The translations under genes were made by a program, and so were the position numbers. 64,000 nucleotides of DNA, taken from positions 1,286,552 to 1,350,551 of the forward strand of contig NC_030989.1 in NCBI RefSeq assembly GCF_000149955.1, written 5' to 3'. Positions 45,902-55,414 of the stretch are shown here, in pieces. Below the pieces are notes generated by a model. The model saw nothing but the letters and a program-made list of their open reading frames with translations, had not been told where the DNA came from and ran no database searches. The stretch is from Fusarium oxysporum f. sp. lycopersici 4287 (Eukaryota; Ascomycota; Sordariomycetes; Hypocreales; Nectriaceae). Position 1 is the stretch's first letter; each line of letters starts with the position of its first letter.

Positions 45902-47871
45902 ATGCCCCTCTACGAACTTTCACCGAACATTCAAGAATCTGAGGCTACTGGCCGTAAGAGAAGTCACGATGAATTCATGGGAAATAATGATGGAATAGAC
46001 ACCGCAGAAGACATCAAGTTGCCGTCTTTGGCTTCTGATCGACCAAATGGAGAATTTGGTAAGTCTGGGGAGCGCATCAGTTGTGATAAGTATTAATTGT
46101 CCGTAGCATTGTCTTCCGCTTCATCTGGGGAAAGAGCCCCATCGCCAGCTTCATCAGAACTGAGTGATCCTGGTACAAGCACTCCTCCTCGTCGGTCTCC
46201 GTCCCCTCAAACACCAGCCAAGACACAAATCACACAGACGACTATCAATTCGACATCGAAACCTGCTACCACTCTGGTAAAAAGAAAGAAATTGACGCCT
46301 GCTGAAAAAGCCGAGAAGGAAAAGGAAAATGCCAGGCAGAAGGCAGAAAAGGAGAAGGAGAATGCTCGACTCAAAGAAGAACGTGAACAGAAAGCAGCTA
46401 TCCGAGCAGTTGAGAAAGCTAAGATTGAAGCTGAGAAGGCAGCTAAAGCTAAAGAACGTGACGAGAAACGACGTCAAAAGGAAGAGGAAAAGAAACGCAG
46501 GGACGACGAGAAGAAGCGAAAGGAAGAGGAAGAGGAAAAGAAGGCTCGGCAGCAACGAACACTCGGCTCCTTCTTCAAGGTTCCGAGCACTCCTAAGAAG
46601 ACTGTCGACATTCCTCAACCCTAAAAATGCCACGTCAGGAGACACTAGCCCAGCAAAACCTGCGAGCGAACCACCAAGGAACGAATACGAGAAGATATTT
46701 AAGCCTTTTTTCATCAAGGACAACACACGAATTGCCCATATTGGGCCTGAGATGGACACCGAAACACGCGAGGTTAAATCTAAGATCCTAGATGAATGCG
46801 TTGGTGGTCAACGAGCTGGAGAGTTGGATCCTTCTCGGTTCGACCCAACTCGACTCTTTTCTTTGCCTAGCAAGCCTCGAAAACGAGGCGTGCTCCATCA
46901 TCCAGTTAAGCACATCATGGAGCAAGTCTACAGAGAGACAGAAAAGGCGGAAAACGCGGGTCCTGAGCATGTTGATAAGATCATGCGAGACACCCGTCAG
47001 AAGCTTTCCAAGGTGCCCATGAAGGTGATTTCGTTTTCACAAGACGTGCGGCCCCCTTACTATGGAACCGTGACTTTCAAGCCATTCGTACTTGGAAAGC
47101 TCAACATGAGCCAGCTGGCTCGAACGCCAACAGCAAGACGACTGCCTCTTGACTACGACTATGATTCGGAAGCTGAGTGGCAGGAGGAAGAAGAAGGAGA
47201 GGATCTCGATGTTGACGATGATGAAGAGGAGATGGACGACGAAGATGACATGGATGAGTTTCTCGATGATTCGGAAGATGCTGGTCTATCTCGACGAATC
47301 TTTGCAAACACAATTGAGCCAGACAGCACCGGGATCTGTTTTGAGAATGGAAACACCGTGGCGAATCAGGTTATCTACGACCACAGGATGGAGTTCATGC
47401 ATGGTAAGTCTCAATTGGACCTGAGTGGAATGAGCATATATTGACCTATTTCCAGATGGACTTCAGCAAACCTGGGGTATTGATCCATTCTCAACGGAAT
47501 ATTGGGAACCTGAAGTCAAGAACAAGATACTCAAGCCTACGAAAACCACAGCGGCATCTGATGGTAACAGCAAGATGCCCCCTCCTCCTACGCCTGCGAA
47601 TGCGTTTTCAGCTTTGACAGGCAGCAACGGCAACACTGGTGGTGATGCACCAAAGCTCGTCAAGTCTGAGCTACTTGATGACGTGAAGAGAGCTATTTTG
47701 AGCAACAAAGCTTTATCCAAGGTTGGAATTATCGACTTTCTCTACCATCAATTTCGGGACGACGTGTCTCGCACTGAGGTGAAGAATACTGTAGAGTTGG
47801 TAGCAGAAAAGATCGGTAAAGGGCGCTCCAAGGAGTGGGCGCTGAAGAGTGGACATGAGATTGCCTCATGA
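45902..47871 (+). CDS. RLF2: chromatin assembly factor 1 large subunit, frame broken by 1 nt
   Basis: Exons 45902-46058, 46107-47403 and 47456-47871; introns of 48 and 52 nt have GTAAGT donors and TAG/CAG acceptors. The product (about 622 aa once one nucleotide is skipped) is the Rlf2/Cac1/p150 subunit of CAF-1, which deposits H3-H4 on newly replicated DNA through PCNA and histone contacts. Visible parts: a Lys/Glu-rich coiled coil (about residues 110-205), a PIP-box-like QRTLGSFFKVP just after it, EKIFKPFFIKDNTRIAH, the core motif KVISFSQDVRPPYYGTVTFK, LPLDYDYDSEAEWQ and a long acidic stretch, and a C-terminal winged-helix-like region (ILSNKALSKVGIIDFLYHQF). Within exon 2 the frame ends at TAA (46622-46624) and the rest is in the +1 frame. 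No intron I can draw repairs this. Confidence 0.85.
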
Positions 47872-48628
47872 GTATTGACTGGGAGAATCGGAACGACATG
47901 ATAATTTTTGGCTGAATATTAGCGTCGGAGTGACAGGTCTGCTTGGGATTGCTTCATGGAATTGATTGGAATGGAAAAAGGAGGTTGATGTACAATTTTA
48001 CAGCAAGCATCAGGACGATGTCGAGGTATCTGATATTGCATGCGATAGACATGGAGTAGATACCCTCATACTATTCGAGTTAGTGAAAGGATTACCAATC
48101 TAGCAACAATTATTGCATTGTGTTAAAGTTAGTGACTGTTTTAGAAATTCAAAGCAATAACAGTCTCATTACTGTCTGAGCTCCTGATAGTGATGACGGA
48201 AGCTTGCGGGGCCAAATTAGAGACCTGGGGGACCGCGCGCCCCTGAGGATTCAGGATCCACGAATAATAGTGGACGTGTTTCTGGAAATGTTCCTCGTTC
48301 CTCCAAACCAAAACAACTTGACGATTTATTCTACATCTCGTTAAACTCAACGCCTCGTGCCGATATCTAAGCCGCGAGCCAAACCGTATCTGTATCTATT
48401 CGGTTTGTGCCGCTCAATCATTGAACCCTTTTCCCCACTGCCTCTATTTTGAAGGCGATTACGAAAGCTTGCCGCTTGTGCCTTGGAACTCTAAGCTTTT
48501 GAGCTACCTCACCACATTCCTTCGACCGCGCGCAATGATAAATCGATCACAATAACATCACTCGCTCACATTACTTCTCTCATTTTATTCTCCTGTTATC
48601 GGCAGCGCGACATGTGCGCTCGCCCAGC
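47872..48628. other. intergenic region
   Basis: About 750 bp between two plus-strand genes: 3' flank of the CAF-1 gene and the promoter of the next. No gene seen. Confidence 0.5.
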
Positions 48629-51385
48629 ATGGAGGATCCCTGGGGTTCCCCTTGGACTAACGACGAGCCACCGAAGATAGACCTTCCCGCGCCGCCGCCA
48701 CATGCGCACTTCACTGCAGACCACTCGGGCAGTTCACAGCGCGTTTCGCCTGCTCATACGCCATGGAACGAAGATGATGATGCATGGGGCGGATGGGCCG
48801 AGGCGGGTAAAGATAGTAGCCCGCGCTGGGGCAGAAGTCCTGGCTTGCGCCCCATGGGGGGTAGTCCAGCTGGTTCGAGGTTACCATCGCCGACCCCGGA
48901 TCCATGGGGACGCTCGCCAACGTTTGATACAGCACGATTACGAAAGGAGGATAACGGAGATTCAGCGATTAGTCTCGGTGAAGGACTGCGACCGATTGTA
49001 GGGCGTGTTGCAACGAGGACACCATCACCTGCGCGGTCACTTAAAGAGAACGTAGCAGATATCTGGCAGCAAGCAGACCCGGCGCTTTCGAATAGGAGCT
49101 TAAGTCCTTTACCGATCGAAGATGAAGGTCGACCGGAATCACCGAGTGGAGTACCTAGACCAGCTTTACAGCGTGGAATAAGACCGCCTGCTTTGCGACA
49201 ACCTTCCAATAAGGTTTCTGAGTTGGTGGAGATGTACGATGATATGGCAAAGAGTAGCCATAGTACTTCGCCTATTGATCCATCCATGCGGAAGGTGTCG
49301 GACAATGCTTCGGTGCAGGATGTCACGATTGGCATGAAGGTTGACGAACCAGATGGGATTGAAGAGGAATTACAGGCGAAGGTCGAGGCGGAGGAGGAAT
49401 TGAAGGAAGAGTCGAATGAGAAATTTGAAGTTGGACTAGAAGAGGAGATGGAGGCGGAGGTGGAAGAGAAGTCGAAACTTCAACCCGAGCCAGACGCGAA
49501 AGTCGAGATCGTGTCTGAAGAAACCCTAGATCAAGACGAGAATGTGATGGAGAATGGAATTGCAGAGTCACCCAAGGATGAAGATCAAGGGCAGACAGAC
49601 TCAGACTCATGGTCGGATTTCGAATCACCCATGAAAGAGGCACAGCAAGACGAGGCTAAACAACCTGAAGTTGAAGTTTCCAAAGAACAGCCAACAGTAA
49701 CAACAACTGACACGGCGAGCCATGAAGAGACATCCAAAGAACCAGCACCAGCTCCGCCGAAACCACCATCGGAACCATTCGCAATTGACATGACAAAGCT
49801 GGATGATATCTTCCCATCAATCGAAACGAGCTTCCCATCCCCGGAGCCGATTCCTGATGTCATTATCGACGATAGCTTCACTTCCATCTCGGAGCGCAAA
49901 GCATGGTATCTTATGTCGAGACCTGGTTCGATGCGGAAGCACAACTTGGGAGACGACGAAAACTATGTTCGCGTTGGTTGGGGAAACTCCCAGGTTCGTG
50001 AACAGGCAATCAGAATTGTCAGGCGATGGATGGAGGAAGACTCGATCACGGGCCGTGTTGTTCTCGGCCGAAGAGGTGGTGCAGCTGGTGCAAAGATCTT
50101 CAACTGGGATTCATCGGCGCCATCCACCGAGATCTCAATCTCCGAACTTTTGGCGAGGAAGAATCATTCGAGACAGGCTTCAGCAGCTTCCAAAGGAACC
50201 GTCGCGTCGCCTACAGCTGCAGCGTTTGGATGGGGTAGCAACCCCATTCCTTCGCCAACTGTTGCTGCACCCTCTTCTGCGCCTCGCACTTCGACCACAA
50301 GTGAGCCGAGGTCATCAGTTGAAACGTCGCCCGTTGAGGCCACGAAAACATCCCCTGTGTCAAAGACAAAGGCACCTCCTTTGGCATCTCCTCCAAGACC
50401 ACGTATCACCGAGGAGCCTCCTTCTCCTATCAAGCCTACACCATTAAAACCTACAAACCGACCTATCTCTATAACGCAACCTTTACATTTCCCAGCGTCA
50501 CCTACGATCTCGGAACCACAGTCTCCACTCAATCCTCCTTCGTTTCTATCAACAAACCGACCGGTATCGGTATCGCAAGCACCGACATCCCCTCTAGCAC
50601 AACCTCCAACAAACGCAGGCTGGGGCGAAGATGATGACGATGATGATTGGGGCGACATGGTCTCATCACCCACAGCTGAAACAAACGGCGGGTTTACTTC
50701 CATGGATGCGATTGTGGATTCCAGTTCGAATGACATCAAAGACCATACCAGTCAGCCCTCAATTACAGCTCAAAGTCCGTTGGATGACATAGTCCAGAGT
50801 GCACCGCAATCTGAAATAGTGACCAACGGCCGACCGTCTTCGGATACTCTGCCTTTACCTTCTCAAAGCTCTGCGCCTAACCACGCTCAATCGCCCACGG
50901 ACCCCTGGAACATTTCAGCGCTGCAAGGCATAGCTTCGAGCCACTCTCGATCGACTACTGTCGATTTGACTGCTTCCCCTGTGAAGAGCTTGATCCCCAA
51001 TCATTCAAGATCCACAACAATTGATTTGGGAACACCTCGGCCGCCCTTGGCAAGTCTTGCATCCGCAAACCTGATATCTAACAAGGCCAAATCACCAATC
51101 GAGCAAGCAAACAAGGCCAGTACATGGGACTCATGGGGTTTAGGTTTGCTCGATGATTCCAACAAGCCAGTTAGGCCAAAGGAAGATGGGATGTTTGCAA
51201 GCCAACAGCTACAAGCTCCTACGCCACTTGACACATTCAAAGACATGGCCTCTCCTAAAAAGCCCCGGCCGGTATCACTACCTGTCCCTCCGCGACCAAA
51301 ACCAGCCATTGAGTCCTTTAAAGACGACGAGATCGTCGCAAATATTCTTCGAGATCTGCCGGATCTCTCTTACATGTTACGATAA
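48629..51385 (+). CDS. large disordered protein of unknown function
   Basis: Single exon, 918 aa from the ATG at 48629; the open frame upstream begins only with GTG. It opens with MEDPWGSPWTNDEPPKIDLP and carries repeated Trp-Gly motifs (WGSPW, DDAWGGWAEAG, PWGRSP, NAGWGEDDDDDDWGD, TWDSWGLGLLDD), which recall short linear motifs binding adaptor or vesicle-coat proteins. An acidic region spans residues 250-310. One compact segment near residue 430 looks folded and conserved: FTSISERKAWYLMSRPGSMR, then NYVRVGWGNSQVREQAIRIV, RRWMEEDSITGRVVLGRRGG and KIFNWDSS. Long Pro/Ser/Thr stretches follow. I take this to be a widely conserved ascomycete protein; no reliable function comes from the sequence. 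Confidence 0.75.
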   Translation: MEDPWGSPWTNDEPPKIDLPAPPPHAHFTADHSGSSQRVSPAHTPWNEDDDAWGGWAEAGKDSSPRWGRSPGLRPMGGSPAGSRLPSPTPDPWGRSPTFDTARLRKEDNGDSAISLGEGLRPIVGRVATRTPSPARSLKENVADIWQQADPALSNRSLSPLPIEDEGRPESPSGVPRPALQRGIRPPALRQPSNKVSELVEMYDDMAKSSHSTSPIDPSMRKVSDNASVQDVTIGMKVDEPDGIEEELQAKVEAEEELKEESNEKFEVGLEEEMEAEVEEKSKLQPEPDAKVEIVSEETLDQDENVMENGIAESPKDEDQGQTDSDSWSDFESPMKEAQQDEAKQPEVEVSKEQPTVTTTDTASHEETSKEPAPAPPKPPSEPFAIDMTKLDDIFPSIETSFPSPEPIPDVIIDDSFTSISERKAWYLMSRPGSMRKHNLGDDENYVRVGWGNSQVREQAIRIVRRWMEEDSITGRVVLGRRGGAAGAKIFNWDSSAPSTEISISELLARKNHSRQASAASKGTVASPTAAAFGWGSNPIPSPTVAAPSSAPRTSTTSEPRSSVETSPVEATKTSPVSKTKAPPLASPPRPRITEEPPSPIKPTPLKPTNRPISITQPLHFPASPTISEPQSPLNPPSFLSTNRPVSVSQAPTSPLAQPPTNAGWGEDDDDDDWGDMVSSPTAETNGGFTSMDAIVDSSSNDIKDHTSQPSITAQSPLDDIVQSAPQSEIVTNGRPSSDTLPLPSQSSAPNHAQSPTDPWNISALQGIASSHSRSTTVDLTASPVKSLIPNHSRSTTIDLGTPRPPLASLASANLISNKAKSPIEQANKASTWDSWGLGLLDDSNKPVRPKEDGMFASQQLQAPTPLDTFKDMASPKKPRPVSLPVPPRPKPAIESFKDDEIVANILRDLPDLSYMLR

Positions 51386-53221
51386 TGTGGGGTAGTCATG
51401 AGGAGTAAGAGAAGGAAAAATACATGATCGAAAGGGGTAGCCATTGCTGCTAGGGAGTTGCTTCATGATTGGCAGATTGCCAGCTGTATATTAATCATTC
51501 AAGGCGTTGATCCGTGTTTTGGATAGCATTGCCGTCATACAATTGTTGGAAATAACATAGAAATTATGAATTACTGCAAGCTGTTTTTGAGCTTTCTTTG
51601 GCGTGACGTCTTGCCGGACGAGACATGTGCATGCTGCCTAGAGAGGAATACGGTTCATGCAATACTTCAAGGGCGGATTGTAAACAGGCGGACTTCACCT
51701 CGCTATCAACATAATCTTTAACTCGACTACACGCACTAGTATATTACGCCCGAACGAGATGTTGTAAACAAAGTTGGCCCCAATGGTCTCGCAACCTCCG
51801 CCAACTCATCAAAGACAGGTGATCCTTCAGTGAACAGCTCACCAGCAAGATATTTTATATCAATACTATAACCACATTCTACGGAATGACAAGGAATGCA
51901 AGACTCTCCGCATAGCCTCGCGCTATCTCGGCTGTTATTAAGGTCACTTTCACTGGCGTAGAGGCTTCACGACGCTATTGGAAGAAGAATCCCACATTCT
52001 CTTGAAGCCGAGCCATAAAGTGTTTCTCGTTCAGAGAAAACGCAGTGTTCCAAGAAAGGGATCCAAAGATATGCCATGGTAGGTATGCATAATGGCTTAG
52101 GAGCTTGATGTTGTAAGTAGCCACCCCAAACACTGCTAACATTAGTTAGTTATCTGAGGACTATATGTATCATTGCTATACGCAAAGAACTTAATGATAT
52201 TCTTGAATCGCTGTTCTGGTTCTGATTTTCGCTCCAGTGCCCTTAAGCCCCTTGAGCTGATCAGTCTCGTGTGGAAGAAAATGATGGTATGCAACGAGCC
52301 AGGGAGATCACAGGCATGAAATAACGCCAACAAGTCGCTAAAAAAGAGTCACACGATAGTTTTTGGTCTGGATTCAATAGCTTCCCAAAAAGTCGGGCAA
52401 TTGATAGGAAACGACGACGAGGTTGACTGGTTGTGTAACTCGAAACCAACTGAAAAAAGGTGCAAGGATGAACCGTCTCACTGCTAACTTAGGCCATTGT
52501 TTAATTATTGGATCATGGAAGTGACAATATTTAGAAAGACTTATGATAGTTTCAAAGAATAGAACTCCATTGACACCGACATATATGGGTCACATTGTGC
52601 GACGATATCGTATATGGCTCGTTTCGTGTAAGGAGATATATACTAAGTAGAATGAATATAGGCTCAAGAACTATTAATCGTGGTTCATTCTAACAAAATC
52701 AATGTATTAGAAAACTCGATAAAAAGGGGTTCTATTTCTATGGTAGTGTTCTATTTCGTACTACCACTATCCATGACCAGTCCTGCCAGTTGAGTTGACA
52801 GCCCCCAGCCAATCTCTCAAGTGACAATAAAAACTTCGGTCCTGATGCAACAGCTGGATTATTCCATCATAAGATATATGTTCTTGATCAAATCAAATTC
52901 TTGTGATCTGTGTGTCTTTTCAATGAAGGCGAAGAACCCCTGAATGGAGTAGACGGTCAGCTACCAGCATATGAGAATCTTATAAGCTGCCTTGTCTTAG
53001 CTTATGTAGGTGCAAGATTATTACAAGCATCCAATTAGTCGGTAGTTGATGGGAGAATAAGCTTTGAGATGCTCTCGGGCACAGCCCTTATCTTGTTACT
53101 CCCTCGAGTGTTGAGATGTTCGCATATGAAAATATCTGCTTGGTCGAGAGTCTTCCACACGAATTGATTTGAAGTCAACCATGCAAACTCCAGAGGTGCC
53201 CGCTCCGCAGCAACTCGTCAT
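51386..53221. other. intergenic region
   Basis: About 1.8 kb, A/T-rich, between the plus-strand gene at 48629-51385 and the minus-strand Cys-rich cluster. Minus-strand frames at 52142-52449 are unsupported. Confidence 0.45.
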
Positions 53222-53479
53222 CTAAGGCCACAGCCTGATGCGTGAGAACCAGAGCATTGCTTGGTGACGCCGTCTATAAAATCCGCAGTCATCGCAGACA
53301 AACGTGCGAAAAGGGTCATCGGCGTGAGGCTCTAGCGCCAGAGTAACACCGTCGTTGCAAGCACCTCGCCCAAAGGTGCCGCAGTCGTCGCAATCTGGAA
53401 GCAACTTCGCCGTCTCCTAGAGGCGAAATTGGCCATCGCAATGCGCGCAGGTTCGGTAGAAGACGAGCGTTTGGCACAT
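53222..53479 (-). pseudogene. small Cys-rich protein with in-frame TAG
   Basis: One frame of 86 codons from an ATG at 53479. It reads MCQTLVFYRTCAHCDGQFRL, then TAG (53419-53417), then ETAKLLPDCDDCG, GACNDG and FVCDDCGFYRRRHQ. The MCQ/MCE start and Cys pairs match the two neighbours at 53923-54177 and 54780-55130. There is no donor GT where an intron could remove the stop. CAG to TAG is a C-to-T change at CpA, the kind made by repeat-induced point mutation, but one site proves nothing. Confidence 0.5.
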
Positions 53480-53922
53480 GTTGGTGTATAGGTAGGTAGG
53501 TTGAAAGATCCGAAGGAGAGATCTCGCAAGGGATAGACACGCTGATAATATCTATAGAAAAAGCAAAATTGAGGATATGAGTTATCTATGAGAGAGGAAA
53601 GGGGAATAGGGGATAAAAAGGTATTTATAAGATTGGAAAAGAGACGAGATGGGAAGGTCATTCAGAGAACAAACGGCCTTGACGCGCGGCCATGATGAAT
53701 CTGTTTGCACTTAGGGACGGTGAATCAGGGTGTAATTGGGCCTGTAAGTCACTGGAAATCTCTAGACTTATTCTGAGTCACTGCACGATGGTGGAATTAG
53801 TAGTGTTCAAAGGCAACTTGTGATACTGTATTGGAGTGATACTATGTCCGTGATGATACACCAAAAGGCAATGTCATCACATGATCTACTTTCCTACCTT
53901 GATTTTCTATTAGGAAACTTGC
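53480..53922. other. spacer between Cys-rich genes
   Basis: About 440 bp, A/T-rich; includes the 5' side of the 53479 gene with a purine-rich stretch. No gene seen. Confidence 0.4.
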
Positions 53923-54177
53923 TTACCTGGAATACCCATACTTGTTGTCCTCGCGAGCCTCCATGATTTGGTTGTTGAGTTGATGACTCTCATAAGCCTG
54001 TCTGGATCGACAGCCTCGACAACGGTAGTTCTCGTTTGCACATTGGAGAGACTGGTCAGGCAGAGTAGTGCGAATTACATCGCATGATCCACAGCCATCC
54101 TGATGTTTGGAGTATTCGATCTCATCGACACGTTGGCAGACGATGCACTTGCGACACCAGATCTTGATTTCGCACAT
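53923..54177 (-). CDS. small Cys-rich protein
   Basis: 84 aa from the ATG at 54177: MCEIKIWCRKCIVCQRVDEI, then CGSCDVIRTTLP, then CRGCRSRQAYES. Cysteines come in CxxC pairs (CRKC/CIVC, CGSC, CRGC), suggesting a zinc-binding fold rather than a secreted disulfide protein; there is no signal peptide. It ends at TAA immediately after AG|GTAAGC, so a further exon cannot be excluded. Small Cys-rich proteins beginning MC are common and unnamed in filamentous fungi. Confidence 0.55.
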   Translation of the reverse strand: MCEIKIWCRKCIVCQRVDEIEYSKHQDGCGSCDVIRTTLPDQSLQCANENYRCRGCRSRQAYESHQLNNQIMEAREDNKYGYSR

Positions 54178-54779
54178 GATTGCTGATTGATGATAGAGTT
54201 GATGAAAGAATTGGTAAAAATCTTGGGTCGTTTCTTTTGTTCCTCCTGGATTGAGATTTGTAATATTGTGGAAGGGATTGGAAGAGTAATGGCTTTGAGG
54301 ATGAATATATAGCAGTAGCAACAGTCACTCACCGGAGAGGGAGCAGCTCCATATTCAATAGTTCAAGACAGCGAACGTTCTAAAGCCAACCGAACATTTT
54401 CGCCTCATAATGCGAATAGATCCTTTGTTCGTATATGTTACGAGGCGTCCGTGACTCACAACCGATTGTACAGACAAAGAACAGTAATAGCATAGGAACA
54501 GGAATATGAGACGCTCTGTATGATCTATCACGAAAAGAATACAGATAAATCGATACGTGTTCTATTGACTACACAATATCGAAAAAGAACAAATAACACC
54601 AGAACATAACGTGATGACGCCGCGTAAGTCTAGAACAATACCATAATCTAATTTGTGAATTGAAATTTGCAACAGACATATCATATTTTGGAGATGATGC
54701 CCAGTTGCCACTATCCAAACTAGCCCCTGTTGAACCCTGTCTGGAACAAGCCACTCTACCCTATCGATCTGATAGTATC
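54178..54779. other. spacer between Cys-rich genes
   Basis: About 600 bp, the promoter of the 54177 gene. The open frame upstream of that gene's ATG (to 54321) is leader. No other gene seen. Confidence 0.4.
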
Positions 54780-55130
54780 TCACTGCTCTTCCAGCCTAAT
54801 CTCCAAATCCTCGTTACTCTGTCTACTCAACCCAGGTGGCGCATAGATAACTCTATGAACCCTCACCCCTCTTCCAGTCCTGTCGAGCCTCCTATTCAGG
54901 CGTGAAGTACGTCTACATCGAGGAGGCCTACACTCTCTGCAATATCGATCCCAACCCCATCCAGTTGGACTGATTTGTCGGAATACCCAGTCGACGCCTA
55001 AAAAACAAGCGCCGTAAGTACACAGGTCTGTGTTCTCAGCTTCTTCGCACATGGGGCGATATGCTCGCGATACTTCGTGTCGGATGCGGCAGACAGGACA
55101 CCGTGCCCAAAAGATGACCCCTTGGCACAT
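54780..55130 (-). CDS. small Cys-rich protein
   Basis: 116 aa from the ATG at 55130: MCQGVIFWARCPVCRIRHEV, then RPMCEEAENTDLCTYGACFL and YCRECRPPRC, then a basic Arg-rich stretch (RRTSRLNRRLDRTGRG) and a tail ending EDLEIRLEEQ. It shares the MCQ start, a CPxC pair soon after and a later CxxC pair with the two genes to its left, so the three are probably tandem paralogues in the same orientation. There is no signal peptide; likely intracellular and metal-binding. Function unknown. Confidence 0.6.
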   Translation of the reverse strand: MCQGVIFWARCPVCRIRHEVSRAYRPMCEEAENTDLCTYGACFLGVDWVFRQISPTGWGWDRYCRECRPPRCRRTSRLNRRLDRTGRGVRVHRVIYAPPGLSRQSNEDLEIRLEEQ

Positions 55131-55414
55131 TTTTAGTCGACCTAGTGATTGTAGCGGAGAGATTAAGTTGATGGTGCGATAAAAGAGTGAAGGGCAGAAT
55201 GGGTGGGAGGGAATGAACTTATACTGCTCTTCTTTTCTCTTCACTAGAGGCCGTGATTCGCCTGGTGCATGTCCATGACAGAGATTCAGTTATATCGTTT
55301 GTCTTCAACCAGTAGAATCACCGGCGCGAAACATTATTGATCACAGCAGCAGGCTCTGAATTAGGACTGGAGTGCTACAGTGGAAAACAATCCGCCCCCA
55401 AACGCGTCACACAC

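Noticed and set aside
46154..46759. 201-codon minus-strand frame rich in Leu and Phe opposite the CAF-1 gene
   Set aside because: It is the complement of the Lys/Glu-rich coiled-coil codons; the apparent membrane protein is an artefact.
50164..50739. 191-codon minus-strand frame rich in Gly/Val/Asp
   Set aside because: It is the complement of Pro/Ser/Thr repeats in the large disordered protein.
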